A DNA stretch of 17,530 bases from CAZPYD01 sp964590835 (GTDB taxonomy: Bacteria > Patescibacteriota > Minisyncoccia > JAHISW01 > Tagabacteraceae): positions 1 through 17,530 of the forward strand of contig CAZPYD010000016.1 of the NCBI GenBank assembly GCA_964590835.1. The letters are read 5' to 3'. A program made the position numbers and the translations under genes. Shown piece after piece: positions 7,346-12,457 of this stretch. The number at the start of each line of letters is the position of its first letter. The stretch's first letter is position 1. The notes beneath the pieces are model-generated. The model searched no databases, was not told where the DNA came from, and worked only from the letters and a program-made list of their open reading frames with translations.

Positions 7346-8296
7346 ATGAAAAAGTTAAAGATAGGTATTGTGGGTATTGGTATGGTTGGCAGCTCGCTTA
7401 AAAAATGGTTTGAGGAGAAAAAAGGATACAAACAGGGCAATGATTTGTTTTGTTATGATTCTGATAAGAAAAAGAAATGTAGTGATAATGTTTTTCAAGT
7501 AGATATTCTTTTTGTTTGTGTGCCGACACCAGCCGCTGAAAATGGTAAATGTAACATTTCTATTGTGGAATCGGTTGTTAGTAGCTTAAAAGATAGAGAC
7601 AGAGCCATTGTTATAAAATCTACTGTTCCTCCAGGGACAATTAGTTATTTAGCTGAGAAATATGAATCTAAAGGTGCTTTTTTGTTTAGCCCTGAGTTTT
7701 TGACAGAGGCACAGGCATGGAATGATTTTATTAAGCCGGATTTGCAAATAGTGGCGCCGGTAAATAAGAAGGCTGAGAAGTGGGTACAAGCCATTGTTAA
7801 CTTGCTTCCTCGGGGGGCATTTCAGTCTCCAAGTGTTTTTGATACACGAAATTTTTATGAGATGAGCTCAAGAGAAGCAACAATGTCGAAATATGGAATT
7901 AATCTTTATGGCGCTGTTAAGGTAGCTTTTTTTAATTTTATCTACGAGTGGTGCCAGGCCTGGGGGGTAAATTTTGATTTAGTCCACAAGGCTATTACCA
8001 GCGACAGAAGGATTGGTGATTCTTGGAGTTATCCTTTGGATGGTGACTTGAGGGGTTTTACTGGTTATTGTTTTCCAAAAGATTTTTTGGCCACTATTTT
8101 TAATAGCGAGATGATTGCTCGCAAAAGGATGATGGAGGGCGGTTTTGACTCTTCTAATCTAACAATGGCAACAGATTTTTTAAAGGCAATATTTGCTTAC
8201 AATAAAAACCTGCTTAAATCCCAAGGTTATGATCTTGAAGAAGTAATGCTTCATAGTGAGGATTTGAAAAAGAAAGTTAAAAAAGGCAAGGAATAA
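7346..8296 (+). CDS. UDP-glucose/GDP-mannose dehydrogenase-like protein, short form
   Basis: ATG 7346 is chosen because AAAGGAG at 7331-7337 lies 8 nt upstream. The 316 residues carry the NAD-binding GIVGIGMVG (7-15), VPTP (59-62), KSTVPPGT (91-98) and SPEFL (115-119), then the central domain with E177, K182 and N186 and the catalytic cysteine C242 in GYCFPKD. The usual family length is about 400-450 residues; the C-terminal nucleotide-sugar-binding domain is absent and the chain ends in a Lys-rich tail. The family oxidises UDP-hexoses to uronic acids for surface polysaccharides, fitting the neighbouring genes. Because the active-site region is intact but the substrate domain is missing, activity or specificity may differ. 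It has its own terminators downstream. Confidence 0.85.
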   Translation: MKKLKIGIVGIGMVGSSLKKWFEEKKGYKQGNDLFCYDSDKKKKCSDNVFQVDILFVCVPTPAAENGKCNISIVESVVSSLKDRDRAIVIKSTVPPGTISYLAEKYESKGAFLFSPEFLTEAQAWNDFIKPDLQIVAPVNKKAEKWVQAIVNLLPRGAFQSPSVFDTRNFYEMSSREATMSKYGINLYGAVKVAFFNFIYEWCQAWGVNFDLVHKAITSDRRIGDSWSYPLDGDLRGFTGYCFPKDFLATIFNSEMIARKRMMEGGFDSSNLTMATDFLKAIFAYNKNLLKSQGYDLEEVMLHSEDLKKKVKKGKE

Positions 8297-8305
8297 ATTA
8301 AATTT

Positions 8306-8335
8306 AAAAGTGTGCTATTGAGGCATGCTTTTTTT
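8306..8335 (+). terminator. Terminator of the dehydrogenase gene
   Basis: AAAAGTGTGC and GCATGCTTTT pair with two wobble pairs around a 7-nt loop (8316-8322), followed by a run of T. Confidence 0.65.
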
Positions 8336-8349
8336 GTTATTAAATTTAG

Positions 8350-8387
8350 AAAATCAAACGCCTCACATATGTGAGGCGTTTGATTTT
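8350..8387. terminator. 38-bp perfect palindrome, probable bidirectional terminator
   Basis: Two 19-nt arms (8350-8368 and 8369-8387) are perfectly complementary with no spacer, and runs of A and T flank the GC-rich centre. It lies between the convergent dehydrogenase gene and tRNA-Asp and would stop transcripts from both sides. Confidence 0.75.
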
Positions 8388-8394
8388 TATGATG

Positions 8395-8468
8395 CGCGGG
8401 TGATGGGATTTGAACCCACGATCTCCGCCGTGACAGGGCGGCGCTTTAAGCCACTAAGCTACACCCGC
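8395..8468 (-). tRNA. tRNA-Asp(GTC)
   Basis: Cloverleaf with acceptor GCGGGTG pairing to its 3' complement, anticodon stem CCGCC/GGCGG around the loop CTGTCAC (anticodon GTC), T-loop TTCAAAT and discriminator G, as expected of Asp. CCA is not encoded. Confidence 0.95.
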
Positions 8469-8527
8469 ATTATTTTGATTAATTTATTATATCAAATCAT
8501 TAAAAGTAAGCAATAATAAATTAAAAT

Positions 8528-8716
8528 GTGCCGGAGGTGAGATTCGGTCACAAATATTTTGCTTTGCAAAATTTCGCGACCCCACCTCGCCTGTTTTGCC
8601 TCGCTTCTCTCGGCTGCAACATGGCTCCGGCCTTCGATTCTCAACGAAAAGCAAAGCAGTTTGCTTTTCTCCTCCGTCCCACTTCGCTTCGCCTGCCTGT
8701 CGGCAGACAAGCTCGT
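8528..8716. repeat. GC-rich repeat block starting with a tRNA-Met 3'-end fragment
   Basis: GTGCCGGAGGTGAGATTCG at 8528-8546 repeats exactly at 8717-8735, the 3' end of tRNA-Met with its flank. The first copy stops in the T-loop, so it is not a second tRNA. Between the copies lie a hairpin at 8546-8581 (GGTC...GACC with a TTTTGC/GCAAAA core), CG-rich low-complexity sequence (ACTTCGCTTCGCC), and the small palindrome CTGCC-TGTC-GGCAG near 8694-8707. The composition is far more GC-rich than the surroundings. No credible gene is present. Confidence 0.7.
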
Positions 8717-8717
8717 G

Positions 8718-8791
8718 TGCCGGAGGTGAGATTCGAACTCACGACCTCAGCTTTATGAGTGCTGTGCTCTAACCAACTGAGCTACCCCGGC
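8718..8791 (-). tRNA. tRNA-Met(CAT), elongator type
   Basis: Acceptor GCCGGGG pairs with CTCCGGC, giving a G1-C72 pair unlike initiator tRNA. The D arm is GCTCAGTTGGTTAGAGC, the anticodon loop CTCATAA, the T-loop TTCGAAT and the discriminator A. Positions 31 and 39 form an A-A mismatch. A tRNA-Ile(CAT) reading is possible in principle, but a tRNA-Ile(TAT) occurs at 17469. Confidence 0.93.
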
Positions 8792-8805
8792 CTCTAACTT
8801 TTTAT

Positions 8806-8835
8806 ACTATACACTAAATAATAACCCCTTGGCAA
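8806..8835 (-). promoter_or_regulatory. Promoter of the tRNA-Met/tRNA-Asp unit
   Basis: On the minus strand TTGCCA (8830-8835) and TATAGT (8806-8811) are spaced 18 bp apart and end 14 nt before the mature tRNA-Met 5' end. Confidence 0.65.
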
Positions 8836-8854
8836 TAAAAAGTGAGCCGGAGAT

Positions 8855-8883
8855 TTGCAAGTTTATAAGATTATTGTTAATAT
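8855..8883 (+). promoter_or_regulatory. Promoter of the coiled-coil gene
   Basis: TTGCAA (8855-8860), 17 bp, TAATAT (8878-8883). It would give a leader of about 37 nt carrying the strong SD at 8914. Confidence 0.6.
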
Positions 8884-8926
8884 CTTTTTATATTCTTTGA
8901 AAAGAGGAAGAACAAGGAGGAGAGAA

Positions 8927-9313
8927 ATGAAACCAAAATTAAAAGCAAAAATTGCTTTAAGAATTAGTCGGCTTGAAAGAAATTTGGTAAATAAAGAAGA
9001 AGAATTATCGAAAGAAAAAGAAGGCAATAAAGTTTTTAGAAAAACTTTTGATAATTGTCTTGCTACATCAGAAAATGAGTCTTTAATAAAGAGTGAACAA
9101 AAAATAAAGACAGAGATTGACGAGGTTGTAGAAAAGATTTCTCTACTTGAAAAATATTTGGATGGCAAGATTGACATTTCACTGAGAAGGAGAAAAGATC
9201 TAATAGAGACCTTAAATGGTTATATTAAAGAAACAATTGAGTTGAAAAAACTTATTTCTTTTACAAAAGAAGAGCTTGATGGGATTGAGAAAATAAAAGA
9301 GCTTTTGAAATAA
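8927..9313 (+). CDS. Small coiled-coil protein, function unknown
   Basis: ATG 8927 is chosen over an upstream in-frame start at 8855 because AAGGAGG (8914-8920) lies 6 nt before it. The 128 residues are almost wholly charged helix: Lys, Glu, Ile and Leu in heptad-like order (SRLERNLVNKEEELSKEKE, then KTEIDEVVEKISLLEKYL and IKETIELKKLISFTKEEL). No membrane segment, signal peptide, cysteine cluster or catalytic motif is visible. It is an isolated single-gene unit with its own promoter and terminator, between two divergently read tRNA groups. I do not recognise the family. Confidence 0.75.
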   Translation: MKPKLKAKIALRISRLERNLVNKEEELSKEKEGNKVFRKTFDNCLATSENESLIKSEQKIKTEIDEVVEKISLLEKYLDGKIDISLRRRKDLIETLNGYIKETIELKKLISFTKEELDGIEKIKELLK

Positions 9314-9324
9314 AAGAAGAAATT

Positions 9325-9353
9325 TAAAGCAGGGGTTAAGGCCCCTGTTTTTG
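9325..9353 (+). terminator. Terminator of the coiled-coil gene
   Basis: CAGGGG (9330-9335) and CCCCTG (9342-9347) enclose a 6-nt loop, followed by TTTTTG. Confidence 0.8.
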
Positions 9354-9380
9354 TTTGAGGGGATTGATCACAAGTTCTCA

Positions 9381-9473
9381 GGGAGAATCGGCCACTCTTG
9401 CAATCCTTTGGATTTTAAGGAGAATCGGTCGAGTTTTTAGGGAGAAACGGCCACTCTCGCAATCCTACGGATT
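9381..9473. repeat. Two 34-bp direct repeats that begin like a tRNA T-arm
   Basis: 9381-9414 and 9440-9473 match at about 30 of 34 positions, both of the form GGGAGAA-CGGCCACTCT-GCAATCC and ending GGATT. A shorter third copy, GGAGAATCGGTCGAG, sits at 9419-9433. GGGAGAATCG is also the complement of the T-arm of the tRNA-Gly and tRNA-Cys genes nearby, so these look like decayed tRNA 3'-end fragments. The rest of 9361-9537 is GC-rich low-complexity sequence (CTTCGCTTCGCTCC) with no gene. Confidence 0.65.
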
Positions 9474-9537
9474 GCTCCATCGGCCCCCACTCGGGCTGTC
9501 GCCTTCGCTTCGCTCCGGCTCGCTTCGCTAGCCCTCG

Positions 9538-9628
9538 GTTCGATTCTCCCTACCCGCTACAGAAAATAAAGTCGACCGGAGCATGCGCTCCGGCCTCCTT
9601 ATTTCTGTGCGGGTAGGGAGAATCGAAC
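9538..9628. repeat. Inverted copy of the tRNA-Gly 3' end
   Basis: 9538-9557 is the exact reverse complement of 9609-9628, the 3' acceptor and T-arm of tRNA-Gly, a 20-bp match. Further in, ACAGAAAATAAAG and CTTATTTCTGT pair imperfectly, and the centre is the hairpin at 9576-9593. The whole can fold as one long hairpin that would compete with tRNA folding in the precursor. Confidence 0.75.
9576..9593 (-). terminator. Probable terminator after tRNA-Gly
   Basis: CCGGAGC (9576-9582) and GCTCCGG (9587-9593) form a GC-rich stem with a 4-nt loop. On the minus strand it is followed by TCGACTTTATTTT, a modest T-rich tail, and lies 15 nt after the tRNA-Gly 3' end. Confidence 0.5.
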
Positions 9629-9678
9629 TCCCGACTGATCCTTGGCAAGGATCTATTATGCCACTTAACTATACCCGC
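9608..9678 (-). tRNA. tRNA-Gly(GCC)
   Basis: Acceptor GCGGGTA pairs with TACCCGC; anticodon stem GATCC/GGATC encloses TTGCCAA with anticodon GCC; T-loop TTCGATT. The base after the acceptor is A. CCA is not encoded. Confidence 0.95.
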
Positions 9679-9682
9679 TTTA

Positions 9683-9697
9683 CCCCGCTAGGCGGGG
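9683..9697. repeat. GC hairpin between tRNA-Gly and tRNA-Leu(TAG)
   Basis: CCCCGC-TAG-GCGGGG. The same 6-bp stem with loop CGA recurs at 12346-12360. It may mark a processing site in the tRNA precursor. Confidence 0.5.
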
Positions 9698-9704
9698 CTA
9701 TATG

Positions 9705-9788
9705 TGCCGGGGACAGGAATCGAACCTGCACTCCGGTGAAGGAACGTGGTCCTAAGCCACGCGCGTCTACCTATTCCGCCACCCCGGC
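9705..9788 (-). tRNA. tRNA-Leu(TAG)
   Basis: Class II tRNA with a long variable arm. Acceptor GCCGGGG/CCCCGGC, anticodon stem CGTGG/CCACG with loop CTTAGGA (anticodon TAG), T-loop TTCGATT, discriminator A. Confidence 0.95.
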
Positions 9789-9792
9789 TATT

Positions 9793-9823
9793 GTCCCATA
9801 ATTGCAGAGCAATTTTACGGGAC
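9793..9823 (-). other. Hairpin between the ferritin-like gene and tRNA-Leu(TAG)
   Basis: Outer GTCCC/GGGAC and inner AATTGC/GCAATT stems with a 3-nt loop. There is no T run on either side, so it is more likely a precursor-processing structure than a terminator. Confidence 0.45.
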
Positions 9824-9853
9824 GACAAATCAATGTTTAATTATTTTTTAATT

Positions 9854-10135
9854 CTAACTTATCAATTCCTCAACTTCTTTTCGGCCTTCTTTATTTTCTT
9901 CTTCTTGTTCTTTATCTAATTGCAAAAGCAAAGTTTCAAACTCACCAACGTGGGTTTTTTCTTCTTTTGCGATATCAAGCATTACTTTTTTTATGTTTTC
10001 ATTATCTGTAGCTGCGGCTAGTTGTTCATAGAGGCTGACTGCATCAAGCTCGGCAATCATACCAATACGCAATATTTCTTTATCTTTTTCTTCTTTAGAA
10101 ACCTTATTTAAATCTATTGGAAATTGTGAAAGCAT
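9854..10135 (-). CDS. Encapsulated-ferritin-like (EncFtn-type) short ferritin protein
   Basis: The 93-residue protein is two helices: IGMIAELDAVSLYEQLAAATD and NIKKVMLDIAKEEKTHVGEFETLLLQL. Putative ligands are E29, Y36, E59 and H62. This spacing (30 between the glutamates, then E-x-x-H) is the one I recall for E32, Y39, E62 and H65 of the Rhodospirillum EncFtn, where two half-ferritins join around a di-iron site in a decamer. The usual C-terminal encapsulin-targeting peptide (LTVGSLRR-like) is missing; the tail is acidic instead. No encapsulin gene is in the window. It lies between two tRNA-Leu genes on the same strand, probably on one long transcript. A rubrerythrin-like fragment is the alternative reading. 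Confidence 0.72.
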   Translation of the reverse strand: MLSQFPIDLNKVSKEEKDKEILRIGMIAELDAVSLYEQLAAATDNENIKKVMLDIAKEEKTHVGEFETLLLQLDKEQEEENKEGRKEVEELIS

Positions 10136-10162
10136 GTTTTATTTAGTTTTTAATGATAATTG

Positions 10163-10244
10163 TGCCGCGGGTGGGACTCGAACCCACATCCCATAAGGGA
10201 CACGATTTTAAGTCGTGCGTGTAAACCAATTCCACCACCGCGGC
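10163..10244 (-). tRNA. tRNA-Leu(TAA)
   Basis: Class II tRNA; acceptor GCCGCGG/CCGCGGC, anticodon stem CACGA/TCGTG with loop CTTAAAA (anticodon TAA), long variable arm, T-loop TTCGAGT, discriminator A. Confidence 0.95.
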
Positions 10245-10263
10245 GTTTATATCTTGGATTAGC

Positions 10264-10306
10264 CCTGCTTGTATACCTATGGTATGTAAACTGACAAGCA
10301 AGCAGG
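10264..10306 (-). other. Hairpin spacer between tRNA-Cys and tRNA-Leu(TAA)
   Basis: CCTGCTTG (10264-10271) pairs with CAAGCAGG (10299-10306); the loop holds a weaker TATACC/GGTATG pairing. Possibly a processing structure of the polycistronic tRNA precursor. Confidence 0.4.
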
Positions 10307-10310
10307 CTTG

Positions 10311-10382
10311 AGGTCTGGGGGAGAATCGAACTCCCGCATAAGGGTTTTGCAGACCCTTGCCTTACCACTTGGCTACCAGACC
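10311..10382 (-). tRNA. tRNA-Cys(GCA)
   Basis: Acceptor GGTCTGG with 3' CCAGACC, anticodon loop CTGCAAA (anticodon GCA), T-loop TTCGATT, and discriminator T, the identity base of Cys. It begins 18 bp after the infB stop on the same strand. Confidence 0.95.
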
Positions 10383-10400
10383 ACAATAAAAATATATCAG

Positions 10401-11936
10401 CTATCGTATTATTTTTTCAATAACCTCTATCTTATCTTTTGGTTCGATGTTGGCTTTTGTTTGAATAAGTGCACCAAACTGTTCTCCTTCTTTTATTTCT
10501 TCTACTTTTGTTTGCTGGCGCTTTAGTTCCAAAATTTGCCCTTCACCTAGTTTAAAGTCTTTTCTGAATATATTAACTTTTTTCCCTGTCAAAATTTTTC
10601 CTGAAGTAGCTTCGGCTCCAATAATTTTTTTAGCTTTTTCGTCTCTGAATATTTTAAGTATTTTTGCTTCGCCGACAACTTCTTCCACTTCTTCAACAGG
10701 CTCTCTCTTTTTGGCCTCTTCTTTTAGCCAATCTTCTGCTTCGTATATTATATTAAATAATTTTATTTCTACCCCCATTCTTTCTGCAAGTAGTGATATA
10801 TTAGAAGATGCTTTAACATTAAAACCTACGATAAGTGTTTTTTCACCACTAGAAGCAAGTTTTACATCATCTTCGTTTATATCACCTGCATCTGATCGCA
10901 AAATATTAAAGCCAATTTTTGGTGTTTCGATTTTTTTAAGTTGTTTTAAGACTGCTTCTGTTGAGCCAGCAACATCTGTTTTGATGATTATTGGAATAAT
11001 AGCGCGTTCGCCGGTAAATTCTTCCGCTTCTGGTGTTTCTTCTTGTTTTTCTTTTTCTTCTACTTCGGGTTTTATTGGACTTGTTGTTGCTTTTTCAGCT
11101 TCTTTTTTCTTTTCAAAAGACACAAACTCTGCGCCTGATTTTGGAGCTTTGTTGAACCCTACTATTTTAACAGGCGAAGAAGGTCCAGCCTCGGCAATTG
11201 TTTTTCCTGAAAAATCTTCAAAAATCCTAACAGGGGACAAGGAGTCTTCTGATACTATGTGCATCCCTTTTTTAAGAGTACCGTTTTGTATAAGTAGGGT
11301 AGCGGCGATTCCTCTTTTACCTTCAACATGAGATTCTAAAACAGATCCGGTGGCTTTTTCTTTTGGGTTTGCTTTTAGTTCTTCCATTTCTGCCATAAGA
11401 TTAATCATGTCCAAAAGATCATCTACACCTTTTCCAGTTAAGGCGGATATTTCTATACATGGTATTTTGCCACCCCATTCTTCTACAAATATTTCGCGCT
11501 CAGAAAGCTCTTTTTTGATTTTTTCAGAGTTTGCGTTTTCTCTATCAATTTTGTTTATTGCTACAATAAATGGCATATCAGCTTCTTTTATAGCTTCTAT
11601 GGATTCTATTGTTTGATTATTCACCTTGTCGTCGGCTGCGATTATTAAAATTGCAATATCTGCAATTTTGGCTCCTCGGCGGCGAATATTTGTAAATGCT
11701 TCGTGTCCGGGTGTATCTATGAAAGTTATTTTGCCGCTAGGTCCTGAGCTTGTCGAAGGGTTGGATTCTATTTCATATGCTGCAACGTGTTGAGTAATAC
11801 CTCCGGCTTCTCCTTCGGTCACCTTTGTTTTTCTGATGAAATCAAGGAGTGTTGTTTTGCCGTGATCAATATGCCCCATTACTACAATAATAGGTGGTCG
11901 TATTTCCAAATTTTCTTTTTTTATATCTTTTGCCAT
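10401..11936 (-). CDS. infB: Translation initiation factor IF-2, short form
   Basis: The 511-residue protein starts directly at the GTPase domain: G1 GHIDHGKT (21-28), switch GGITQHVAA (45-53), G3 DTPGHEAF (74-81), G4 NKID, G5 SAL. Domain II, a charged Lys/Glu linker, the IF2 domain (IKTDVAGSTEAVLKQL) and domain IV (FRDEKAKKIIGAEATSGKI) follow. The long N-terminal region of most bacterial IF-2 (total 700-950) is missing, as in other reduced genomes. The factor brings initiator tRNA to the ribosome. Its ATG is the right boundary of element copy 2 and has no SD. No promoter is evident between element and gene, so the one at 12255-12283 probably drives it. An in-frame dispersed repeat lies before G3. 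Confidence 0.96.
   Translation of the reverse strand: MAKDIKKENLEIRPPIIVVMGHIDHGKTTLLDFIRKTKVTEGEAGGITQHVAAYEIESNPSTSSGPSGKITFIDTPGHEAFTNIRRRGAKIADIAILIIAADDKVNNQTIESIEAIKEADMPFIVAINKIDRENANSEKIKKELSEREIFVEEWGGKIPCIEISALTGKGVDDLLDMINLMAEMEELKANPKEKATGSVLESHVEGKRGIAATLLIQNGTLKKGMHIVSEDSLSPVRIFEDFSGKTIAEAGPSSPVKIVGFNKAPKSGAEFVSFEKKKEAEKATTSPIKPEVEEKEKQEETPEAEEFTGERAIIPIIIKTDVAGSTEAVLKQLKKIETPKIGFNILRSDAGDINEDDVKLASSGEKTLIVGFNVKASSNISLLAERMGVEIKLFNIIYEAEDWLKEEAKKREPVEEVEEVVGEAKILKIFRDEKAKKIIGAEATSGKILTGKKVNIFRKDFKLGEGQILELKRQQTKVEEIKEGEQFGALIQTKANIEPKDKIEVIEKIIR
11739..11760 (-). repeat. Dispersed palindromic repeat inserted in frame in infB
   Basis: On the minus strand the unit contains CCTTCGACAAGCTCAGGACC and is read as PSTSSGP. 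From memory, CTTCGACAAGCTCAGG-type repeats are scattered in many bacterial genomes. Here it lengthens the loop between the switch region and the G3 strand, a place where IF-2 homologues usually have a few residues only. Confidence 0.65.
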
Positions 11937-12241
11937 ACCCAGTAATACACTATCGCGTTAAATCAAGATAATTCTTGATTCTCTTGGTAATAAATCTACG
12001 CCCCGTGGTTGTTTTAAGATATTTTTCTCTTTGTTTCGCATCTTCTTGATTTAGACTTGCCTCATAATATACTAACTTAAACGGTTTTCTAAATTTCGTT
12101 GAAAAACTTCTGCCTTTATTATGTTCTTCTAATCTGCGTCTCAAATTGTTTGTGTAGCCAACATAGCGACCACTATCCTTTAAGCTAAGTAAAACATAGG
12201 CGTAATAGAAGAATATGCGCGAATGTGTATTACTGGGCATA
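11934..12241 (-). mobile_element. Start-codon GIY-YIG element, copy 2 (before infB)
   Basis: A 300-bp core (11938-12237) flanked by TATG on the minus strand at 12238-12241 and 11934-11937. Arms are 12218-12240 and 11935-11957: ATGCCCAGTAATACAC and ATACCCAGTAATACAC, followed by AT or TA and then TCGCG. They differ from copies 1 and 3 at the same two positions in both arms. The left ATG starts the GIY-YIG gene; the right ATG starts infB. Confidence 0.65.
11950..12240 (-). CDS. Small GIY-YIG nuclease of element copy 2
   Basis: I chose ATG 12240 (96 residues, MPSNTHSRIFF) over the earlier in-frame ATG at 12276, since the -10 box at 12255-12260 lies downstream of that codon and the repeat arm begins at 12240. 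Motifs: YAYVLLS, RYVGYT, RRRLEEHNKG, PFKLVYYE, EDAKQREKYLK. It is about 60% identical to the protein at 4665-4946, and here too the first eight residues come from the repeat. The stop codon TAG is inside the right arm, 13 nt before the infB ATG. The family cleaves DNA; the role in its own element is inferred. Confidence 0.9.
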   Translation of the reverse strand: MPSNTHSRIFFYYAYVLLSLKDSGRYVGYTNNLRRRLEEHNKGRSFSTKFRKPFKLVYYEASLNQEDAKQREKYLKTTTGRRFITKRIKNYLDLTR

Positions 12242-12254
12242 GTTAATACTTTAT

Positions 12255-12283
12255 AGTATATAATATATTGTGTCACTTGACAA
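12255..12283 (-). promoter_or_regulatory. Promoter running into element copy 2 and infB
   Basis: Minus-strand TTGTCA (12278-12283), 17 bp, TATACT (12255-12260), 14 nt before ATG 12240, giving a leader of only about 7 nt. Its -35 box overlaps that of the divergent promoter at 12277. Confidence 0.65.
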
Positions 12284-12304
12284 TGTTTATTATTTATGTA
12301 TAAT
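12277..12304 (+). promoter_or_regulatory. Perfect-consensus promoter of the 468-residue gene
   Basis: TTGACA (12277-12282), 16 bp, TATAAT (12299-12304). Both hexamers are full consensus, the only such promoter in the window, so strong expression is likely. Confidence 0.75.
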
Positions 12305-12457
12305 AATGATCAAAGTGTAAGGTCTTTGATATAAATCTAAACAAACCCCGCCGAGCGGGGTAAAAAGGAGGTGAGGAAAACTTATTTTTTTTAACGAACC
12401 TTTTTAATTCAATTTTTTTGAGACTGAAACCTTAATGGGACAGTCGAGGAGGAAACA
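12305..12457 (+). promoter_or_regulatory. Long structured 5' leader
   Basis: About 147 nt lie between the predicted transcription start and ATG 12458. Hairpin 1 pairs ATCAAAG with CTTTGAT (about 12309-12330). Hairpin 2 is ACCCCGC-CGA-GCGGGGT (12345-12361). A full anti-SD complement AAGGAGGTGA follows at 12365-12374 without a nearby ATG, and the working SD GAGGAGG is at 12446-12452. No known riboswitch is recognised. Confidence 0.5.

Noticed and set aside
8528..8546. Second tRNA-Met gene
   Set aside because: Only the 3' acceptor and part of the T-arm are present; no anticodon or D arm follows.
8528..8758. Plus-strand 76-codon frame with VPEVRFELTTSAL
   Set aside because: This peptide is the usual false translation across the complement of a tRNA gene and GC-rich repeat.
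9361..9560. CRISPR array
   Set aside because: Two imperfect 34-bp repeats and one partial copy have a single short spacer region and no cas genes are near.
9583..9801. Plus-strand 72-codon frame with GDRNRTCTPVKERGPKPRA
   Set aside because: It is a read-through of the complement of tRNA-Gly and tRNA-Leu, a known annotation artefact.
10711..11616. Plus-strand frames of 206 and 88 codons rich in Ser and Phe
   Set aside because: They are antisense shadows of infB; the minus frame carries all GTPase motifs.
12241..12276. Longer N-terminus for the copy 2 GIY-YIG protein
   Set aside because: The added 12 codons cross the -10 box, and the equivalent of the copy 1 start is the ATG in the repeat arm.
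12370..12393. Seven-codon GTG leader peptide after the anti-SD match
   Set aside because: The GTG overlaps the SD-like sequence itself, so ribosome spacing is wrong; no regulatory residue pattern is visible.
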